Assembly: GCF_951230135.1 (NCBI RefSeq)
Contig: NZ_CATNVC010000004.1
Coordinates: 124,001-188,000, forward strand
DNA from: Butyricicoccus sp. Marseille-Q5471
GTDB lineage: Bacteria; Bacillota; Clostridia; Oscillospirales; Butyricicoccaceae
DNA length: 64,000 nt
Direction: 5' to 3'
The notes below the pieces were generated by a model. That model did no database searches, had not been told where the DNA came from, and saw nothing but the letters and a program-made list of their open reading frames with translations. Of the stretch, positions 51,060 through 60,893 are shown in pieces. Made by a program: the position numbers and the translations under genes. Each line of letters begins with the position of its first letter. Positions within the stretch are counted from its first letter, which is position 1.

Positions 51060-52601
51060 TTACGACACACCCTTTCCGCTTGTCTGCAGGATACGAGCCA
51101 TAATGGCCTCGCTTGTCGCCTCCGCGATGGGGAATTCACCGACCATGCGTCCCTCGTTCATGACATAAACGCGGTCGGACATGCCAAGTACCTCGGGCAG
51201 CTCGGACGAAATCATGATGACCGACTTGCCTTCCGCAACGAGCTGGTTGATGATCGTATAAATTTCGTACTTTGCGCCGACGTCGATGCCGCGCGTCGGC
51301 TCATCGAGAATCAGGATATCGGGGTCGGCGAACATCCACTTGGCGAGCAGCACCTTCTGCTGGTTTCCGCCCGACAGATTGCCCACGTTCTGCTCAACGC
51401 TCGGGCACTTGGTGTGCAGCTTCTGCCGGTATTCCTCAGCCACCTGCGCCTCTTTATCCGCGTCGATGACGTTGTGCTTTGAAATTTTGTCCATCTTGGC
51501 CAGCGTCGTGTTGACGCGGATGGGATTGGACAGAATCAGACCGTTGCCCTTGCGGTCCTCGGTCACATAGGCCAATTTTGCGTCAATCGCGTCCTTGACC
51601 TTTTTCAGCTGCACCTCTTTGCCGCCGATTTTGAGCGTGCCCGTGATGTTCGAGCCGTAGCTGCGGCCGAAAATCGACATGGCAAGCTCGGTGCGTCCCG
51701 CGCCCATCAGGCCGGAAATGCCGACGACCTCTCCGCGGCGCACATTAAAATCAACCTTGTCGACCACCTTGCGCCCTTCATAAATCGGATGGTACACCGT
51801 CCAGTCCTGTACCTCCATCGCAATCTCACCGATTTTCGGCACACGCTTGGGGAACCGGTCGGACAGGTCGCGGCCGACCATGCCTTTGATGATGCGCGTC
51901 TCGGAGAAATCATCCACGCCCTTGGTAAGCGTCTCGATGGTCGAGCCGTCGCGAATGACGGTGATTTTGTCCGCTACATAGGAGATTTCGCCCAGTTTAT
52001 GCGAAATGATAATGCTTGTCATGCCCTGCTTCTTAAACTGCAGCAGCAGCTCGAGCAGCTTCTGGCTGTCCGACTCGTTGAGCGACGCGGTCGGCTCGTC
52101 CAGAATGAGCAGCTTTACGTTTTTTGCCAGTGCCTTGGCGATTTCGACCAGCTGCTGCTTGCCCACACCGATATCCTTAATGAGCGTATGGCTGGACTCG
52201 GTCAGCCCCACCTGCGCGAGCAGTTCGTCCGCACGGTGATAGGTTTGATCCCAGTCAATGCGCGCGGAGGTGCCGCGCTCGTTGCCGAGGAACATGTTTT
52301 CGCCGATGGATAAGTACGGCACAAGCGCCAGCTCCTGATGGATGATGACAATGCCCTTGGCCTCGCTGTCCTTAATGGTCTTAAAGCGGCATTCCTGTTG
52401 CTCAAACAGAATGTCCCCCTCGTAGGAACCGAACGGGTAGATGCCGCTCAGCACGTTCATCAGCGTGGATTTTCCCGCGCCGTTCTCACCGACGAGCGCG
52501 TGAATCTCCCCCGCCTCGACCTCGAGGTTGACATTGTCCAGCGCCTTGACACCCGGGAACAGCTTGGTGATGTTTTTCATCTGCAAAATTGTATCTGCCA
52601 T
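51060..52601 (-). CDS. Multiple-monosaccharide ABC transporter ATP-binding protein (XylG/MmsA type)
   Basis: 513 residues with two fused ATPase halves. The first has [14 protein letters not shown] and [13 protein letters not shown]; the second has [15 protein letters not shown] and [14 protein letters not shown]. The [10 protein letters not shown]-like insert in the first half is seen in MmsA/GguA proteins. It powers uptake of xylose, arabinose, glucose or galactose-type sugars. The next gene, the permease, begins directly after its stop. Confidence 0.94.
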   Translation of the reverse strand: MADTILQMKNITKLFPGVKALDNVNLEVEAGEIHALVGENGAGKSTLMNVLSGIYPFGSYEGDILFEQQECRFKTIKDSEAKGIVIIHQELALVPYLSIGENMFLGNERGTSARIDWDQTYHRADELLAQVGLTESSHTLIKDIGVGKQQLVEIAKALAKNVKLLILDEPTASLNESDSQKLLELLLQFKKQGMTSIIISHKLGEISYVADKITVIRDGSTIETLTKGVDDFSETRIIKGMVGRDLSDRFPKRVPKIGEIAMEVQDWTVYHPIYEGRKVVDKVDFNVRRGEVVGISGLMGAGRTELAMSIFGRSYGSNITGTLKIGGKEVQLKKVKDAIDAKLAYVTEDRKGNGLILSNPIRVNTTLAKMDKISKHNVIDADKEAQVAEEYRQKLHTKCPSVEQNVGNLSGGNQQKVLLAKWMFADPDILILDEPTRGIDVGAKYEIYTIINQLVAEGKSVIMISSELPEVLGMSDRVYVMNEGRMVGEFPIAEATSEAIMARILQTSGKGVS

Positions 52602-52673
52602 TTGTCTTGCTCCCCCTTTCCGAGGTAAAACCGGGGCAGGCGGTCAGTCAGCCGTCCGCCCCGGTTTTTGTCG

Positions 52674-53804
52674 TTATGCCAAATCCGCTTCGGTGTAGTA
52701 TCCGCTGTCGATCAGGATGCTCTTATAGTTGTCCTTATCGGCAAATACCGGGTCGCACAGGTAGGACGGAATCACGCCCGTGCCGTTGTCGTAGGTTTCG
52801 GTGTCGTTCACTTCAGGCGCGGTGCCCTTGATGATTGCATCAACCATCTTGACCGTGGCGTCTGCCAGCGTGCGGGTATCCTTGAAAATCGACATCGACT
52901 GCACGCCTGCGATGATGTTCTTGACGTTCGGCTTGTCGCAGTCCTGACCGGTGATAACCGGCATGTTATCCTTGTTGTAGCCGGCTGCCAGCAGTGCGTT
53001 TTGCACACCGTAAGAGGTGGAGTCGTTCGAGCAGAGCACGGCGTCGAGCTTCTTTGCGTCCGGGCCGTAGCCAACCGAGGTGATGATGTTTTCAAAGCGC
53101 TTCTGCGCTTCTTCGGTCGACCAGTTTGCGGTTGCGCACTGTGCCTTCTCGGTCTGACCGGACGGAACGACCAACTTGCCGCTGTCGATATACGGCTGGA
53201 GAATATCCATCGCGCCGCCGAAGAAGAAGTTTACGTTGTTGTCATCCGGTGCGCCGGTGACCAGTTCAATGTTGAACGGACCTGCCGCATTGTCCAGATC
53301 GAGCGCGTCGCGGATGTACTCGCCCTGCATGGTGCCGACCTTGTAGTTATCAAAGGTGGCGTAGTAGGAAACCGCGTCCGAGTTCATAATCAAGCGGTCA
53401 TAGGAGATGACCGGGATGTTCTTTTCCTTTGCGCCCTTGAGCGCTTCGGTCAGCGCCGAACCGTCGATAGCCGCGATGACCAGTGCGTCGCAGTCGCCCG
53501 AAATCATGTTCTCAATCTGGGAAACCTGCGTCGGGATGTCGTTGTCGCCCGCGTACTGCAAATCGACCTGATAGCCTGCCGTTTCGAGCTGCTGCTTCAT
53601 GTTCGTGCCGTCCTGATTCCAGCGCTGGAGAGACTGGGTCGGCATCGAAACACCGATTTTCGCTGTAGTGCCCGCGTCTGTCGCGCCCTCTGCCTGCGCG
53701 CTGCTGTCCGTAGTCGTGTTTGCGTCCGAACCGCCGCCGCACGCCGTCAGGCTCAGTGCCATTGCCCCTGCCATCAGTGCTGCCAATAACCGCTTTTTCA
53801 TCAT
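52674..53804 (-). CDS. Multiple-monosaccharide-binding lipoprotein (ChvE/XylF type)
   Basis: 376 residues. The signal peptide ends in the lipobox SLTAC, followed by an Asp/Thr linker and a type I binding fold (KIGVSMPTQSLQRWNQDGTNM, VLCSNDSTSYGVQNALLAAG). The resemblance to ChvE, which binds several aldoses, is better than to strict XylF. I chose ATG at 53804, seven bases after AGGAG. It is the first gene of the seven-kilobase pentose operon, with a strong sigma-A promoter and a dyad downstream of it. Confidence 0.92.
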   Translation of the reverse strand: MMKKRLLAALMAGAMALSLTACGGGSDANTTTDSSAQAEGATDAGTTAKIGVSMPTQSLQRWNQDGTNMKQQLETAGYQVDLQYAGDNDIPTQVSQIENMISGDCDALVIAAIDGSALTEALKGAKEKNIPVISYDRLIMNSDAVSYYATFDNYKVGTMQGEYIRDALDLDNAAGPFNIELVTGAPDDNNVNFFFGGAMDILQPYIDSGKLVVPSGQTEKAQCATANWSTEEAQKRFENIITSVGYGPDAKKLDAVLCSNDSTSYGVQNALLAAGYNKDNMPVITGQDCDKPNVKNIIAGVQSMSIFKDTRTLADATVKMVDAIIKGTAPEVNDTETYDNGTGVIPSYLCDPVFADKDNYKSILIDSGYYTEADLA

Positions 53805-53864
53805 GTACACACTCCTTCGAAATTCTCTCTTGCATTTGTTCCATGCCATCGACTGACCACTTGG

Positions 53865-53899
53865 AATGATATTTGCTAATTACTTTTGTAAATATCATT
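53865..53899. promoter_or_regulatory. Operator-like dyad downstream of the pentose operon promoter
   Basis: A perfect ten-base inverted repeat, AATGATATTT-N15-AAATATCATT, lies about 12-46 bases after the expected transcription start. The spacer region includes ACTTTTGTAAA (53882-53892), which resembles the palindrome before the ROK gene. Repression there would act as a roadblock. Confidence 0.5.
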
Positions 53900-53917
53900 T
53901 CCTTATGTTGTGTTCAC

Positions 53918-53946
53918 ATCATACGTTTGCCGGCCGTAAAAGTCAA
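53918..53946 (-). promoter_or_regulatory. Sigma-A promoter of the pentose operon
   Basis: On the minus strand TTGACT (53946-53941) is 17 bases from TATGAT (53923-53918), ten of twelve consensus matches. It precedes the ChvE-type binding-protein gene by about 115 bases. Confidence 0.75.
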
Positions 53947-54050
53947 TAGGATTTATACATATCTTCCAATTTTCAGAGTTTTGTCCAAATCCGTTTTTTA
54001 TTTTTTATCTATTTTTCCGTCTTTTCCCTTTTCCCGTTTTGAGCACAAAA

Positions 54051-54078
54051 AGGGACGTATCCAATCGGATACGTCCCT
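54051..54078 (-). terminator. Terminator of the ROK regulator gene
   Basis: AGGGACGTATCC and GGATACGTCCCT form a perfect 12-bp stem with loop AATC, followed on the minus strand by TTTTTGTGC. It is 18 bases beyond the ROK stop codon. Confidence 0.85.
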
Positions 54079-54095
54079 CAAAACCCATTTTCGGG

Positions 54096-55220
54096 TCATT
54101 CGTTGATAAAAGTGTCGACAAAATGCAGCGCTACACCGATGCAGTTTGCCTTGGCGCGGCATTTTCCGAGGTGCAGATAGCGTCCGTCATCCCCAAAGCT
54201 ATTCAGCGCGGCCAGACGCGTGCGGATATCGGGCAGATAATCCTCCATAAAGGGGGTAATCATGCCGCCCAGCACCACATCGCAGTCCATCACCATGCGG
54301 ATGGAGTTGATGCCGACCGCCAGATCGTCCATATACTGCTTCCAAATCGCAAAGCAGTCCGCATCGCCCTGCTGCAGTTTTTCAAAAAACTCCTCAATTT
54401 GAAGATCCAAATCGTCCGTCAGGCGCGAAACCGAGCAATATGCCTCCAAGCAGCCGCGCTTACCGCAGCTGCACGGACGGCCGTCCGGCACGATGCCCAT
54501 GTGGCCGAACTCACCGCTGCGGCGGTTGACGCCCGCATACGGCCTGCCGCCAATCAGCAATGCACCGCCCACGCCCTTGCCGAGGAACAGATACGCCATG
54601 CTGTCCAAATCGCTGCGGTTCCACCACTCGGCATAGCCGCCCGCCGACGCATCGTTTTCCACGAACACCGGATATGGAAACAGCTCGGTCAGCAGCGCGA
54701 GATTCATCTTGCGAATGCCAAGAATGGGCGCGACCTCAATCAGGCCCCGCGCTTCATTGATGATGCCGGGCAGCGTTACGCCAATGCCTAGCAACCGCGC
54801 GCGGTCAAGATGAAAGGCATCCAGGAACGCCTCTACCGCCGCGAGCAGCTGCTGACGGTATGCCGCATCGTTGCTGAACGGGCAGGAAATGCGCTGAAAC
54901 GCGATTTCGTTTGCAAGCAAATCAATTGCGACAATGCGGATATGCTTCGGCGAAAGCTCCACACCGACCGAGAAGCGTGCATCTGCCGCCATCTGCATGG
55001 TGCGCGCGCGGCGGCCACCGGTCGAGTCAATCAGACCCGCGTATTCGATGAGTCCCTGCTCCATCAGGTCGCGCAGGTTCTGCGTTACCGTTGGCAGGCT
55101 CAGATGCAGCGCCGCGGCAATCTCCTGCTTGGTGCGGGGCGCATCCGCATTATAAAAATAGTGATAGACATTTCTTCGGTTGCGCCTGCGCAGCTCCGCC
55201 GTGGACATTTTTTCCGCCAT
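54096..55220 (-). CDS. ROK-family transcriptional regulator (XylR/NagC-like)
   Basis: 374 residues. An N-terminal winged helix (RTKQEIAAALHLSLPTVTQNLRDLMEQG) precedes a sugar-kinase-like ROK domain with the zinc site CSCGKRGCLEAYCS near residues 240-255 and FLGKGVGGALLIGG. These proteins repress sugar genes and release DNA when sugar binds. The start used has a weak ribosome site; ATG at 55208 is an alternative. It lies between the pentose operon and galM, and a 16-bp palindrome precedes it, so it probably controls all three. Confidence 0.9.
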   Translation of the reverse strand: MAEKMSTAELRRRNRRNVYHYFYNADAPRTKQEIAAALHLSLPTVTQNLRDLMEQGLIEYAGLIDSTGGRRARTMQMAADARFSVGVELSPKHIRIVAIDLLANEIAFQRISCPFSNDAAYRQQLLAAVEAFLDAFHLDRARLLGIGVTLPGIINEARGLIEVAPILGIRKMNLALLTELFPYPVFVENDASAGGYAEWWNRSDLDSMAYLFLGKGVGGALLIGGRPYAGVNRRSGEFGHMGIVPDGRPCSCGKRGCLEAYCSVSRLTDDLDLQIEEFFEKLQQGDADCFAIWKQYMDDLAVGINSIRMVMDCDVVLGGMITPFMEDYLPDIRTRLAALNSFGDDGRYLHLGKCRAKANCIGVALHFVDTFINE

Positions 55221-55232
55221 GATCGATGCACC

Positions 55233-55248
55233 AACTTTTATAAAAGTT
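55233..55248. promoter_or_regulatory. 16-bp palindrome before the ROK gene
   Basis: AACTTTTATAAAAGTT is a perfect palindrome 13 bases upstream of the ROK start and between ROK and the divergent galM. It is the best candidate for an autoregulatory operator. Confidence 0.55.
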
Positions 55249-55427
55249 ATTTTCTTTTATTGTAGCACTTTTAGCGGCAAAAAGCAAGGCAATAATTATT
55301 CTTTTGCAGTGATTTTCAAATTTATGGATGCTCTTTTCATTTCACCTTAATTTTTTGCGCTCTTTTCTTTTCTGAAAATCCGTGCTACGATTTCGACATA
55401 CCACGATATGACTGGAGGGGAATCACG

Positions 55428-56471
55428 ATGGGCATGCTTCGGCAGCAAGCCTTTGGAAAAACAGCGGACGGACAGCAGGTAACGCGCTTTCTTCTGTCCG
55501 ACGGCACGGTCACCGCCGCCATTTTGGATTTCGGCGGCACGGTGCAATCGGTCCTCGTCCCAAACCGGCAGGGGACGCCGACCGATGTTGCACTCGGCTA
55601 TGACACGATTGCGGACTACGAGCGGCAGGACAAATTCCTCGGCGCACTCATTGGGCGCTGCGCCAACCGCATTGCGCGCGGCACCTTTTCACTCGACGGC
55701 AAGGCGTATTCCCTGCGCTGCAACGACGGACGCAACCATCTGCACGGCGGGCACGGCTTCGACAAGCGCCTGTGGCAGGCGGACGTGCAGGACGATCAGC
55801 TTGTGCTGACGCTGGAAAGCGACGACGGGGACGAGGGGTATCCCGGCGCACTTTCGGTTCAGGTGACCTATGCCCTGCAAAACGGCGCACTGTCCATCAA
55901 CTACGAAGCGCGGGCGGCGGCGGATACGCTCTGCAATCTGACCAATCACACCTACTGGAATCTCGCGGGGCACGATGCGGGCACGGTCGGCGGACAGCTG
56001 ATTTCGCTCTGCGCCGATGCCTTCACCCCTGTCGATGCGGAGGCGATTCCGACCGGTGCGCTCAGTGCAGTCGAGGGAACGCCGTTCGATTTGCGCTGCC
56101 CCACCCCCATCGGGCTGCATTGGGACGACGCGGCAGAACAGCTGACAAACGTCGGCGGCTACGACCATAATTTTATTGTCAACGGCGCGGCAGGAGGCCT
56201 GCGTGCCGCTGCGGCGGCGCACTGCGAGCAAACCGGCATCCGCATGGAGGTCGAAACCACTATGCCCGGCCTGCAGTTTTACACCGGCAACGCACTCGCG
56301 GGTGCGCCCCTCGGCAAGGGCGGCTGTACGTACGGACGGCGGCACGGATTCTGCCTGGAAACACAGTTCTATCCGGACGCCATCCACCATCCCCGCTGGC
56401 CGCAGCCCATCCTGCGCGCGGGCGAAGCCTACCGGCAGCAAACGGTGTATCGCTTCTCGGTGCACCGGTGA
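55428..56471 (+). CDS. galM: Aldose 1-epimerase (mutarotase)
   Basis: 347 residues. The signature residues are present: substrate contacts and catalytic His around NDGRNHLHGGHGFDKRLW and NLTNHTYWNLAGH, with catalytic Glu in FCLETQFYPDAIHHP. It interconverts alpha and beta anomers of aldoses, which speeds their use by isomerases and kinases. GGAGGGG lies eight bases before the ATG. It is divergent from the ROK repressor and next to the pentose operon. Confidence 0.94.
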   Translation: MGMLRQQAFGKTADGQQVTRFLLSDGTVTAAILDFGGTVQSVLVPNRQGTPTDVALGYDTIADYERQDKFLGALIGRCANRIARGTFSLDGKAYSLRCNDGRNHLHGGHGFDKRLWQADVQDDQLVLTLESDDGDEGYPGALSVQVTYALQNGALSINYEARAAADTLCNLTNHTYWNLAGHDAGTVGGQLISLCADAFTPVDAEAIPTGALSAVEGTPFDLRCPTPIGLHWDDAAEQLTNVGGYDHNFIVNGAAGGLRAAAAAHCEQTGIRMEVETTMPGLQFYTGNALAGAPLGKGGCTYGRRHGFCLETQFYPDAIHHPRWPQPILRAGEAYRQQTVYRFSVHR

Positions 56472-56492
56472 CGCACACCCCCTCGCAACTCC

Positions 56493-56525
56493 AAAGACTC
56501 CGCCCTGCGCGGGGTCTTTTTTTCT
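56493..56525 (+). terminator. Terminator of galM
   Basis: AAAGACTCCGC and GCGGGGTCTTT form an imperfect stem followed by a run of seven T. It is 22 bases past the galM stop. Confidence 0.75.
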
Positions 56526-56666
56526 TTGCTTGCAGCAGCGTTTGCAGGTGGTATTTTTCTGTTAATTTTTCCTATTTCTCGCACGGGTTCTCTTGTGATA
56601 ATCACCTTTTAATCTGCTCATTTTTATGCATTATCAACAAATGAATTCGCCCTTTTTCTATTCATC

Positions 56667-56695
56667 TTGACACTACATTTAAAAACACCTAAGAT
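56667..56695 (+). promoter_or_regulatory. Promoter of the hydrogenase operon
   Basis: A perfect TTGACA (56667-56672) is 17 bases from TAAGAT (56690-56695), leaving a leader of about 45 bases to hydC. Upstream at 56540-56552 is GTTTGCAGGTGGT, also found in the inverted repeat at 2672-2711. No gene is seen elsewhere in this gap. Confidence 0.7.
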
Positions 56696-56746
56696 GATAG
56701 TGTGTGAAATGGGCGTATTCTTAAATTTTACCAGGAGGACAACCCT

Positions 56747-57232
56747 ATGCAGGAGCAACAGCTTGCCCGCGTGCAGGAAATTGCCGCATCATACGGCTTC
56801 GATCAATCCAATCTCATCGCTATTTTACAAGAGATTCAGGCGGACGCCAAATACCTGAGCGAAGAAGCGCTGACCCTTGTCGCCAAGCTTTTGGGCGTCA
56901 GCACCGCGAAGGTTTACAGCGTCGCCACTTTTTATGAGAATTTTTCTCTGGAGGCTAAGGGACGGCACATCATCAAGGTCTGCGCCGGCACGGCCTGCCA
57001 TGTGCGCAAATCGCAGCCGATTTACGACGCGATTGCCGCGCATCTTGAACTTTCCGGCAAAAACAAAACCTCAGCCGACGGCATGTTTACCCTTGAGACC
57101 GTCGCTTGCCTCGGCGCGTGCGGACTTGCGCCCGTCATGACCGTTGACGGCGAGGTTTACGCCAAAATGACGCCGGACGCAGCGCTCGAGCTGCTGCAGG
57201 ATATTCGAGCCAAGGAGGGCGCTGCCACATGA
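56747..57232 (+). CDS. hydC: [FeFe] hydrogenase gamma subunit, NuoE-like
   Basis: 161 residues of the thioredoxin-like [2Fe-2S] family. The four ligands are Cys79 and Cys84 in CAGTACHV and Cys121 and Cys125 in CLGACGLAP. It passes electrons between the flavin subunit and the hydrogenase subunit of the cytoplasmic HydABC/Hnd complex. AGGAGG lies before the ATG. Its stop overlaps the hydB start (ATGA), so production of the two is coupled. Confidence 0.94.
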   Translation: MQEQQLARVQEIAASYGFDQSNLIAILQEIQADAKYLSEEALTLVAKLLGVSTAKVYSVATFYENFSLEAKGRHIIKVCAGTACHVRKSQPIYDAIAAHLELSGKNKTSADGMFTLETVACLGACGLAPVMTVDGEVYAKMTPDAALELLQDIRAKEGAAT

Positions 57233-59130
57233 ACCGTAACCGTAACAAACTGACGCGGGACAGCTTCCACGTCTTTCAGGCCAACGCCCGCAACGCGCTG
57301 CGCCAGAGCGAGCGCATTCCCGCCGTGCTGATCTGCGCGGGCACCGGCTGCATCGCCGGCGGCGCAATGAACATCTATGAAAACATCAAGGCCGAATGCG
57401 CGGCGCGCGATCTGCCGGTCTATGTCGGACTCAAGCACGACTCCGAGGAGGAGAAGAGCCTGCACGTCAAGATGAGCGGCTGCCACGGCTTCTGCGAAAT
57501 GGGCCCGCTGGTACATATCGAGCCACAGGGCATCATGTACATCCACGTAAAGCCCGAGGACTGCCACGAAATCATCGAAAAGACCATTCTCGGCGGCGAA
57601 ATCATCGACCGGCTGGTGTATCATCTGGACGGTGTGGCCTATCCCAAGCAGGAGGACATCCCCTTCTACAAAAAGCAGCACCGCGTTGTGCTCGAAAACT
57701 GCGGCAAGAGCGACGCGGAGGACATTGAGGAATACATCGCCAAGGGCGGCTACGCGGCCTTTGAAAAAGCGCTGTTTGACATGACGGATGAGAGCATCTG
57801 CAAAACGATTACCGACTCCGGCCTGCGCGGCCGCGGCGGCGGCGGCTTCCCTGCCGGCCGCAAGTGGGACGGTGCGCGCCGTCAGAACTCGCCGCAGAAA
57901 TACATCGTCTGCAACGGCGACGAGGGTGACCCCGGCGCGTTCATGGATCGCTCGATTATGGAGGGCAACCCCCACAGCCTGATGGAGGGCATGATGATTG
58001 CCGGTCTCGCCGTGGGCGCGAACGCGGGCTATGTGTACGTCCGTGCCGAGTACCCGCTCGCCGTCAACCGCCTGAAAACCGCGATTGAAAAGGCCGAATC
58101 CTACGGCCTGCTCGGCGACCATATCATGGGCTCGGACTTCAGCTTCCACATCCATGTCAACCGCGGCGCGGGCGCCTTCGTCTGCGGCGAGGGCAGCGCG
58201 CTGACCGCCTCGATCGAGGGCAACCGCGGCATGCCGCGCGTCAAGCCGCCCCGCACGATTGAACACGGCCTGTGGGAAGAGCCGACCGTACTGAATAACG
58301 TTGAAACCTTCTCAAACGTGCCGCTTATCATCCGCAACGGTGTGGACTGGTACCGCTCAATCGGCACCAAGACCAGCCCCGGCACCAAGGCCTTTGCGCT
58401 GACCGGCAACGTGGTCAACACCGGCCTGATTGAGGTACCCATGGGCACGACCGTGCGCGAGGTCATCTTTGACATCGGCGGCGGCATCCAGAGCGGCAAG
58501 GAATTTAAGGCCGTGCAGATCGGCGGCCCCTCGGGCGGCTGCTGCTGCGCGTCGAAGGAGCATCTTGACCTTCCACTCGACTTTGACTCGCTCAAGGGCA
58601 TCGGCGCGATGATCGGCTCGGGCGGCCTTGTCGTCATGGACGAGGACACCTGCATGGTTGAGGTTGCGCGCTTCTTCATGCGTTTTACGCAGAACGAATC
58701 CTGCGGCAAATGCGTCCCCTGCCGCGAGGGCACCAAGCGCATGCTGGAAATTCTGGACCGGATTTTGGACAACAAGGGCTCTCCGCAGGATCTTGACCTG
58801 CTGGAGGAACTGAGCGATACCATCACGAGCACCGCGCTGTGCGGCCTGGGCAAGAGCGCCTGCAAGCCGGTGCAGAGCACGCTGAAATACTTCCGCGACG
58901 AATATCTCCGCCACGTGGTCGACCACCACTGCCCGATTTGCAACAAGGAAAAGCCGCACCCCACCATCGCGGCCGATTTGTGCAAGGGCTGCGGCAAGTG
59001 CCGCAAGAGCTGCCCGATGGAAGCCATTGAGGGCAAGGTCAAGCAGACGCACACCATTGATGCCAACAAGTGCATCAACTGCGGCGCGTGCATTCAGAAC
59101 TGCCCGTTCGGGGCAATCAAGGAGGGTTAA
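57229..59130 (+). CDS. hydB: [FeFe] hydrogenase beta subunit, NuoF-like flavoprotein
   Basis: 633 residues. An N-terminal [2Fe-2S] domain (ICAGTGCIAGG, GCHGFCEMGPL) is followed by the FMN/NAD-binding core (RGRGGGGFPAGRKWD, NGDEGDPGAFMDRS), an SLBB part, the iron-sulfur motif SCGKCVPCREGTKRM, and a two-cluster ferredoxin tail (CKGCGKCRKSCP, CINCGACIQNCP). This is the usual HydB/HndC order. It oxidises NADH (or reduces NAD), and in bifurcating enzymes couples this to ferredoxin. It lies between hydC and hydA. Confidence 0.95.
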   Translation: MNRNRNKLTRDSFHVFQANARNALRQSERIPAVLICAGTGCIAGGAMNIYENIKAECAARDLPVYVGLKHDSEEEKSLHVKMSGCHGFCEMGPLVHIEPQGIMYIHVKPEDCHEIIEKTILGGEIIDRLVYHLDGVAYPKQEDIPFYKKQHRVVLENCGKSDAEDIEEYIAKGGYAAFEKALFDMTDESICKTITDSGLRGRGGGGFPAGRKWDGARRQNSPQKYIVCNGDEGDPGAFMDRSIMEGNPHSLMEGMMIAGLAVGANAGYVYVRAEYPLAVNRLKTAIEKAESYGLLGDHIMGSDFSFHIHVNRGAGAFVCGEGSALTASIEGNRGMPRVKPPRTIEHGLWEEPTVLNNVETFSNVPLIIRNGVDWYRSIGTKTSPGTKAFALTGNVVNTGLIEVPMGTTVREVIFDIGGGIQSGKEFKAVQIGGPSGGCCCASKEHLDLPLDFDSLKGIGAMIGSGGLVVMDEDTCMVEVARFFMRFTQNESCGKCVPCREGTKRMLEILDRILDNKGSPQDLDLLEELSDTITSTALCGLGKSACKPVQSTLKYFRDEYLRHVVDHHCPICNKEKPHPTIAADLCKGCGKCRKSCPMEAIEGKVKQTHTIDANKCINCGACIQNCPFGAIKEG

Positions 59131-59133
59131 GCG

Positions 59134-60834
59134 ATGGCAAAGGGAATTATGTATATCGACGGCCAGCGCGTGCCCTTCGACGGGGAGAAAAACGTGCTTG
59201 CGGTCATCCGCAAGGCGGGCATTGACATGCCTACCTTCTGCTACTATTCGGAGCTTTCGGTCTACGGCGCGTGCCGCATGTGCGTGGTCGAGGACGAGCG
59301 CGGCAATATCGACGCATCCTGCTCGATGGAGCCGCGGGACGGCATGAAAATCCGCACCAACACGGCAAAGCTGCTCAAGCACCGCCGGATGATTCTGGAG
59401 CTGATGCTCTCCTCCCACTGCCGGGACTGCACCACCTGCGAAAAATCGGGTGACTGCCGCCTGCAGGAGCTAGCGCTGCGCTTCGGCGTGCGCCGCGTGC
59501 GGTTTGAGGACACCCGTCCCGAATACGAGACCGATGTTTCCTCCCCCGCCATCGTGCGCGACCCCAACAAGTGCATTCTGTGCGGCGACTGCATCCGCGT
59601 GTGCGAGGAAATGCAGGGCATGGGCATTCTGAACTTTGCCCACCGCGGCAGCGATTTGCAGGTCATGCCCGCGTTCGACCGCAAGCTGAGCGAGACCGAC
59701 TGCGTCAGCTGCGGCCAGTGCGCCGCCGCCTGCCCGACCGGCGCGATTACCATCTTTAATGAAATCGGCCGTGCGTGGCGTGCGCTGCACAACCCCAAAA
59801 AGCGCGTCGTGTTCCAGATTGCGCCCGCCGTGCGCGTTGCGGTCGGCGAGGCCTTCGGCCTGTCGTCCTCGGTCAACGCGATTGACAAGCTGGTCGCCGC
59901 CCTCAAGATGATGGGCGCGGACGAGGTGTTTGACACCACCTTCGGCGCGGATTTGACCGTCATGGAGGAATCCGCCGAATTTGTAGAGCGTCTGCAGGCC
60001 GGCGGGCCGTTCCCGATGTTCACCTCCTGCTGTCCGGCATGGGTGAAATACGTGGAAAACAAGCGGCCGCACTATCTCAAGAACATTTCCACCTGCAAGT
60101 CGCCCATGCAAATGTTTGCCGCCGTGCTGCGCGACCAGTACGCCGAAAAGGACGCGGCGGACGAGCGTGAGACCTATCACATCGCCATCATGCCGTGCAC
60201 GGCAAAGAAAATGGAGGCCGCGCGCGAGGAATTCATCCGCGACGGCAAGCCAGATGTCGATTTGGTGCTGACCACGCAGGAAATCATCAACATGATTAAG
60301 GAATCCGGCATCCGCTTTGACGAGCTTGACGGCGAAGCACCCGACCTGCCGTTCGGCATGGGTACGGGCGCGGCGACCATCTTCGGCACAACCGGCGGCG
60401 TGGCGGAAGCCGTGGTGCGCCGTGTGGTCGAGGATAAGTCCAAGAACACGCTGCAGGCGCTGCAGTTCTCCGAGCTGCGCGGCACCGACCCCATCCGCAC
60501 AGTCACTGTGCCGCTCGGCGACCGCACGCTGCGCATCGCCATCGTGCACGGACTGGTGCACGCACAGAAGCTGCTTGACGATATTGAGGCGGGCAACGCC
60601 TATTACGATTTGGTCGAGGTCATGACCTGCAAGACCGGCTGCGTCGGCGGCGCGGGACAGCCCTACGGCCTGAGCCCGCTCAAGATGAAGCGCGCAGAGG
60701 GTCTGTACGAGGCCGACCGCAACGCGCTCATTAAAAGCTCGGAGCGCAATCCCTTCATCATCGAAATGTACGCAAACGAGCTGAAGGATCGCAGTCACGA
60801 GCTGCTGCATGTGCATTATCCGGCCAGCCACTGA
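59134..60834 (+). CDS. hydA: [FeFe] hydrogenase alpha (catalytic) subunit
   Basis: 566 residues. The N-terminal [2Fe-2S] domain, a His/Cys3 [4Fe-4S] site (SSHCRDCTTCEKSGDC) and a two-cluster ferredoxin domain (CILCGDCIRVCE, CVSCGQCAAACP) lead to the H-cluster domain. H-cluster ligands are Cys299/300 in TSCCPAWVK, Cys355 in MPCTAKKME, and Cys499 and Cys503 in MTCKTGCVGGAGQP. It makes H2 from electrons of ferredoxin and NADH. The third signature has KTG and GAG where PGG and GGG are usual; the ligands are intact. No maturation genes (hydE, F, G) are adjacent. Confidence 0.96.
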   Translation: MAKGIMYIDGQRVPFDGEKNVLAVIRKAGIDMPTFCYYSELSVYGACRMCVVEDERGNIDASCSMEPRDGMKIRTNTAKLLKHRRMILELMLSSHCRDCTTCEKSGDCRLQELALRFGVRRVRFEDTRPEYETDVSSPAIVRDPNKCILCGDCIRVCEEMQGMGILNFAHRGSDLQVMPAFDRKLSETDCVSCGQCAAACPTGAITIFNEIGRAWRALHNPKKRVVFQIAPAVRVAVGEAFGLSSSVNAIDKLVAALKMMGADEVFDTTFGADLTVMEESAEFVERLQAGGPFPMFTSCCPAWVKYVENKRPHYLKNISTCKSPMQMFAAVLRDQYAEKDAADERETYHIAIMPCTAKKMEAAREEFIRDGKPDVDLVLTTQEIINMIKESGIRFDELDGEAPDLPFGMGTGAATIFGTTGGVAEAVVRRVVEDKSKNTLQALQFSELRGTDPIRTVTVPLGDRTLRIAIVHGLVHAQKLLDDIEAGNAYYDLVEVMTCKTGCVGGAGQPYGLSPLKMKRAEGLYEADRNALIKSSERNPFIIEMYANELKDRSHELLHVHYPASH

Positions 60835-60845
60835 TTGAAACACAC

Positions 60846-60881
60846 AAAAGGAGGGACGTCCAAACGGACGTCCCTCCTTTT
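60846..60881. terminator. Bidirectional terminator between hydA and the inositol-type operon
   Basis: A perfect 16-bp stem (AAAAGGAGGGACGTCC and complement) with loop AAAC; T-rich on both strands. It separates convergent hydA and the small membrane protein gene. Confidence 0.9.
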
Positions 60882-60893
60882 CTATGTTTTCCT

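Noticed and set aside
56581-56660. Possible Rex (redox repressor) site before the hydrogenase operon
   Set aside because: TTGTGATAATCAC and TTGTTGATAAT resemble half-sites, but neither gives the symmetrical 18-bp TTGTTAA-N4-TTAACAA or TTGTGAA-type element.
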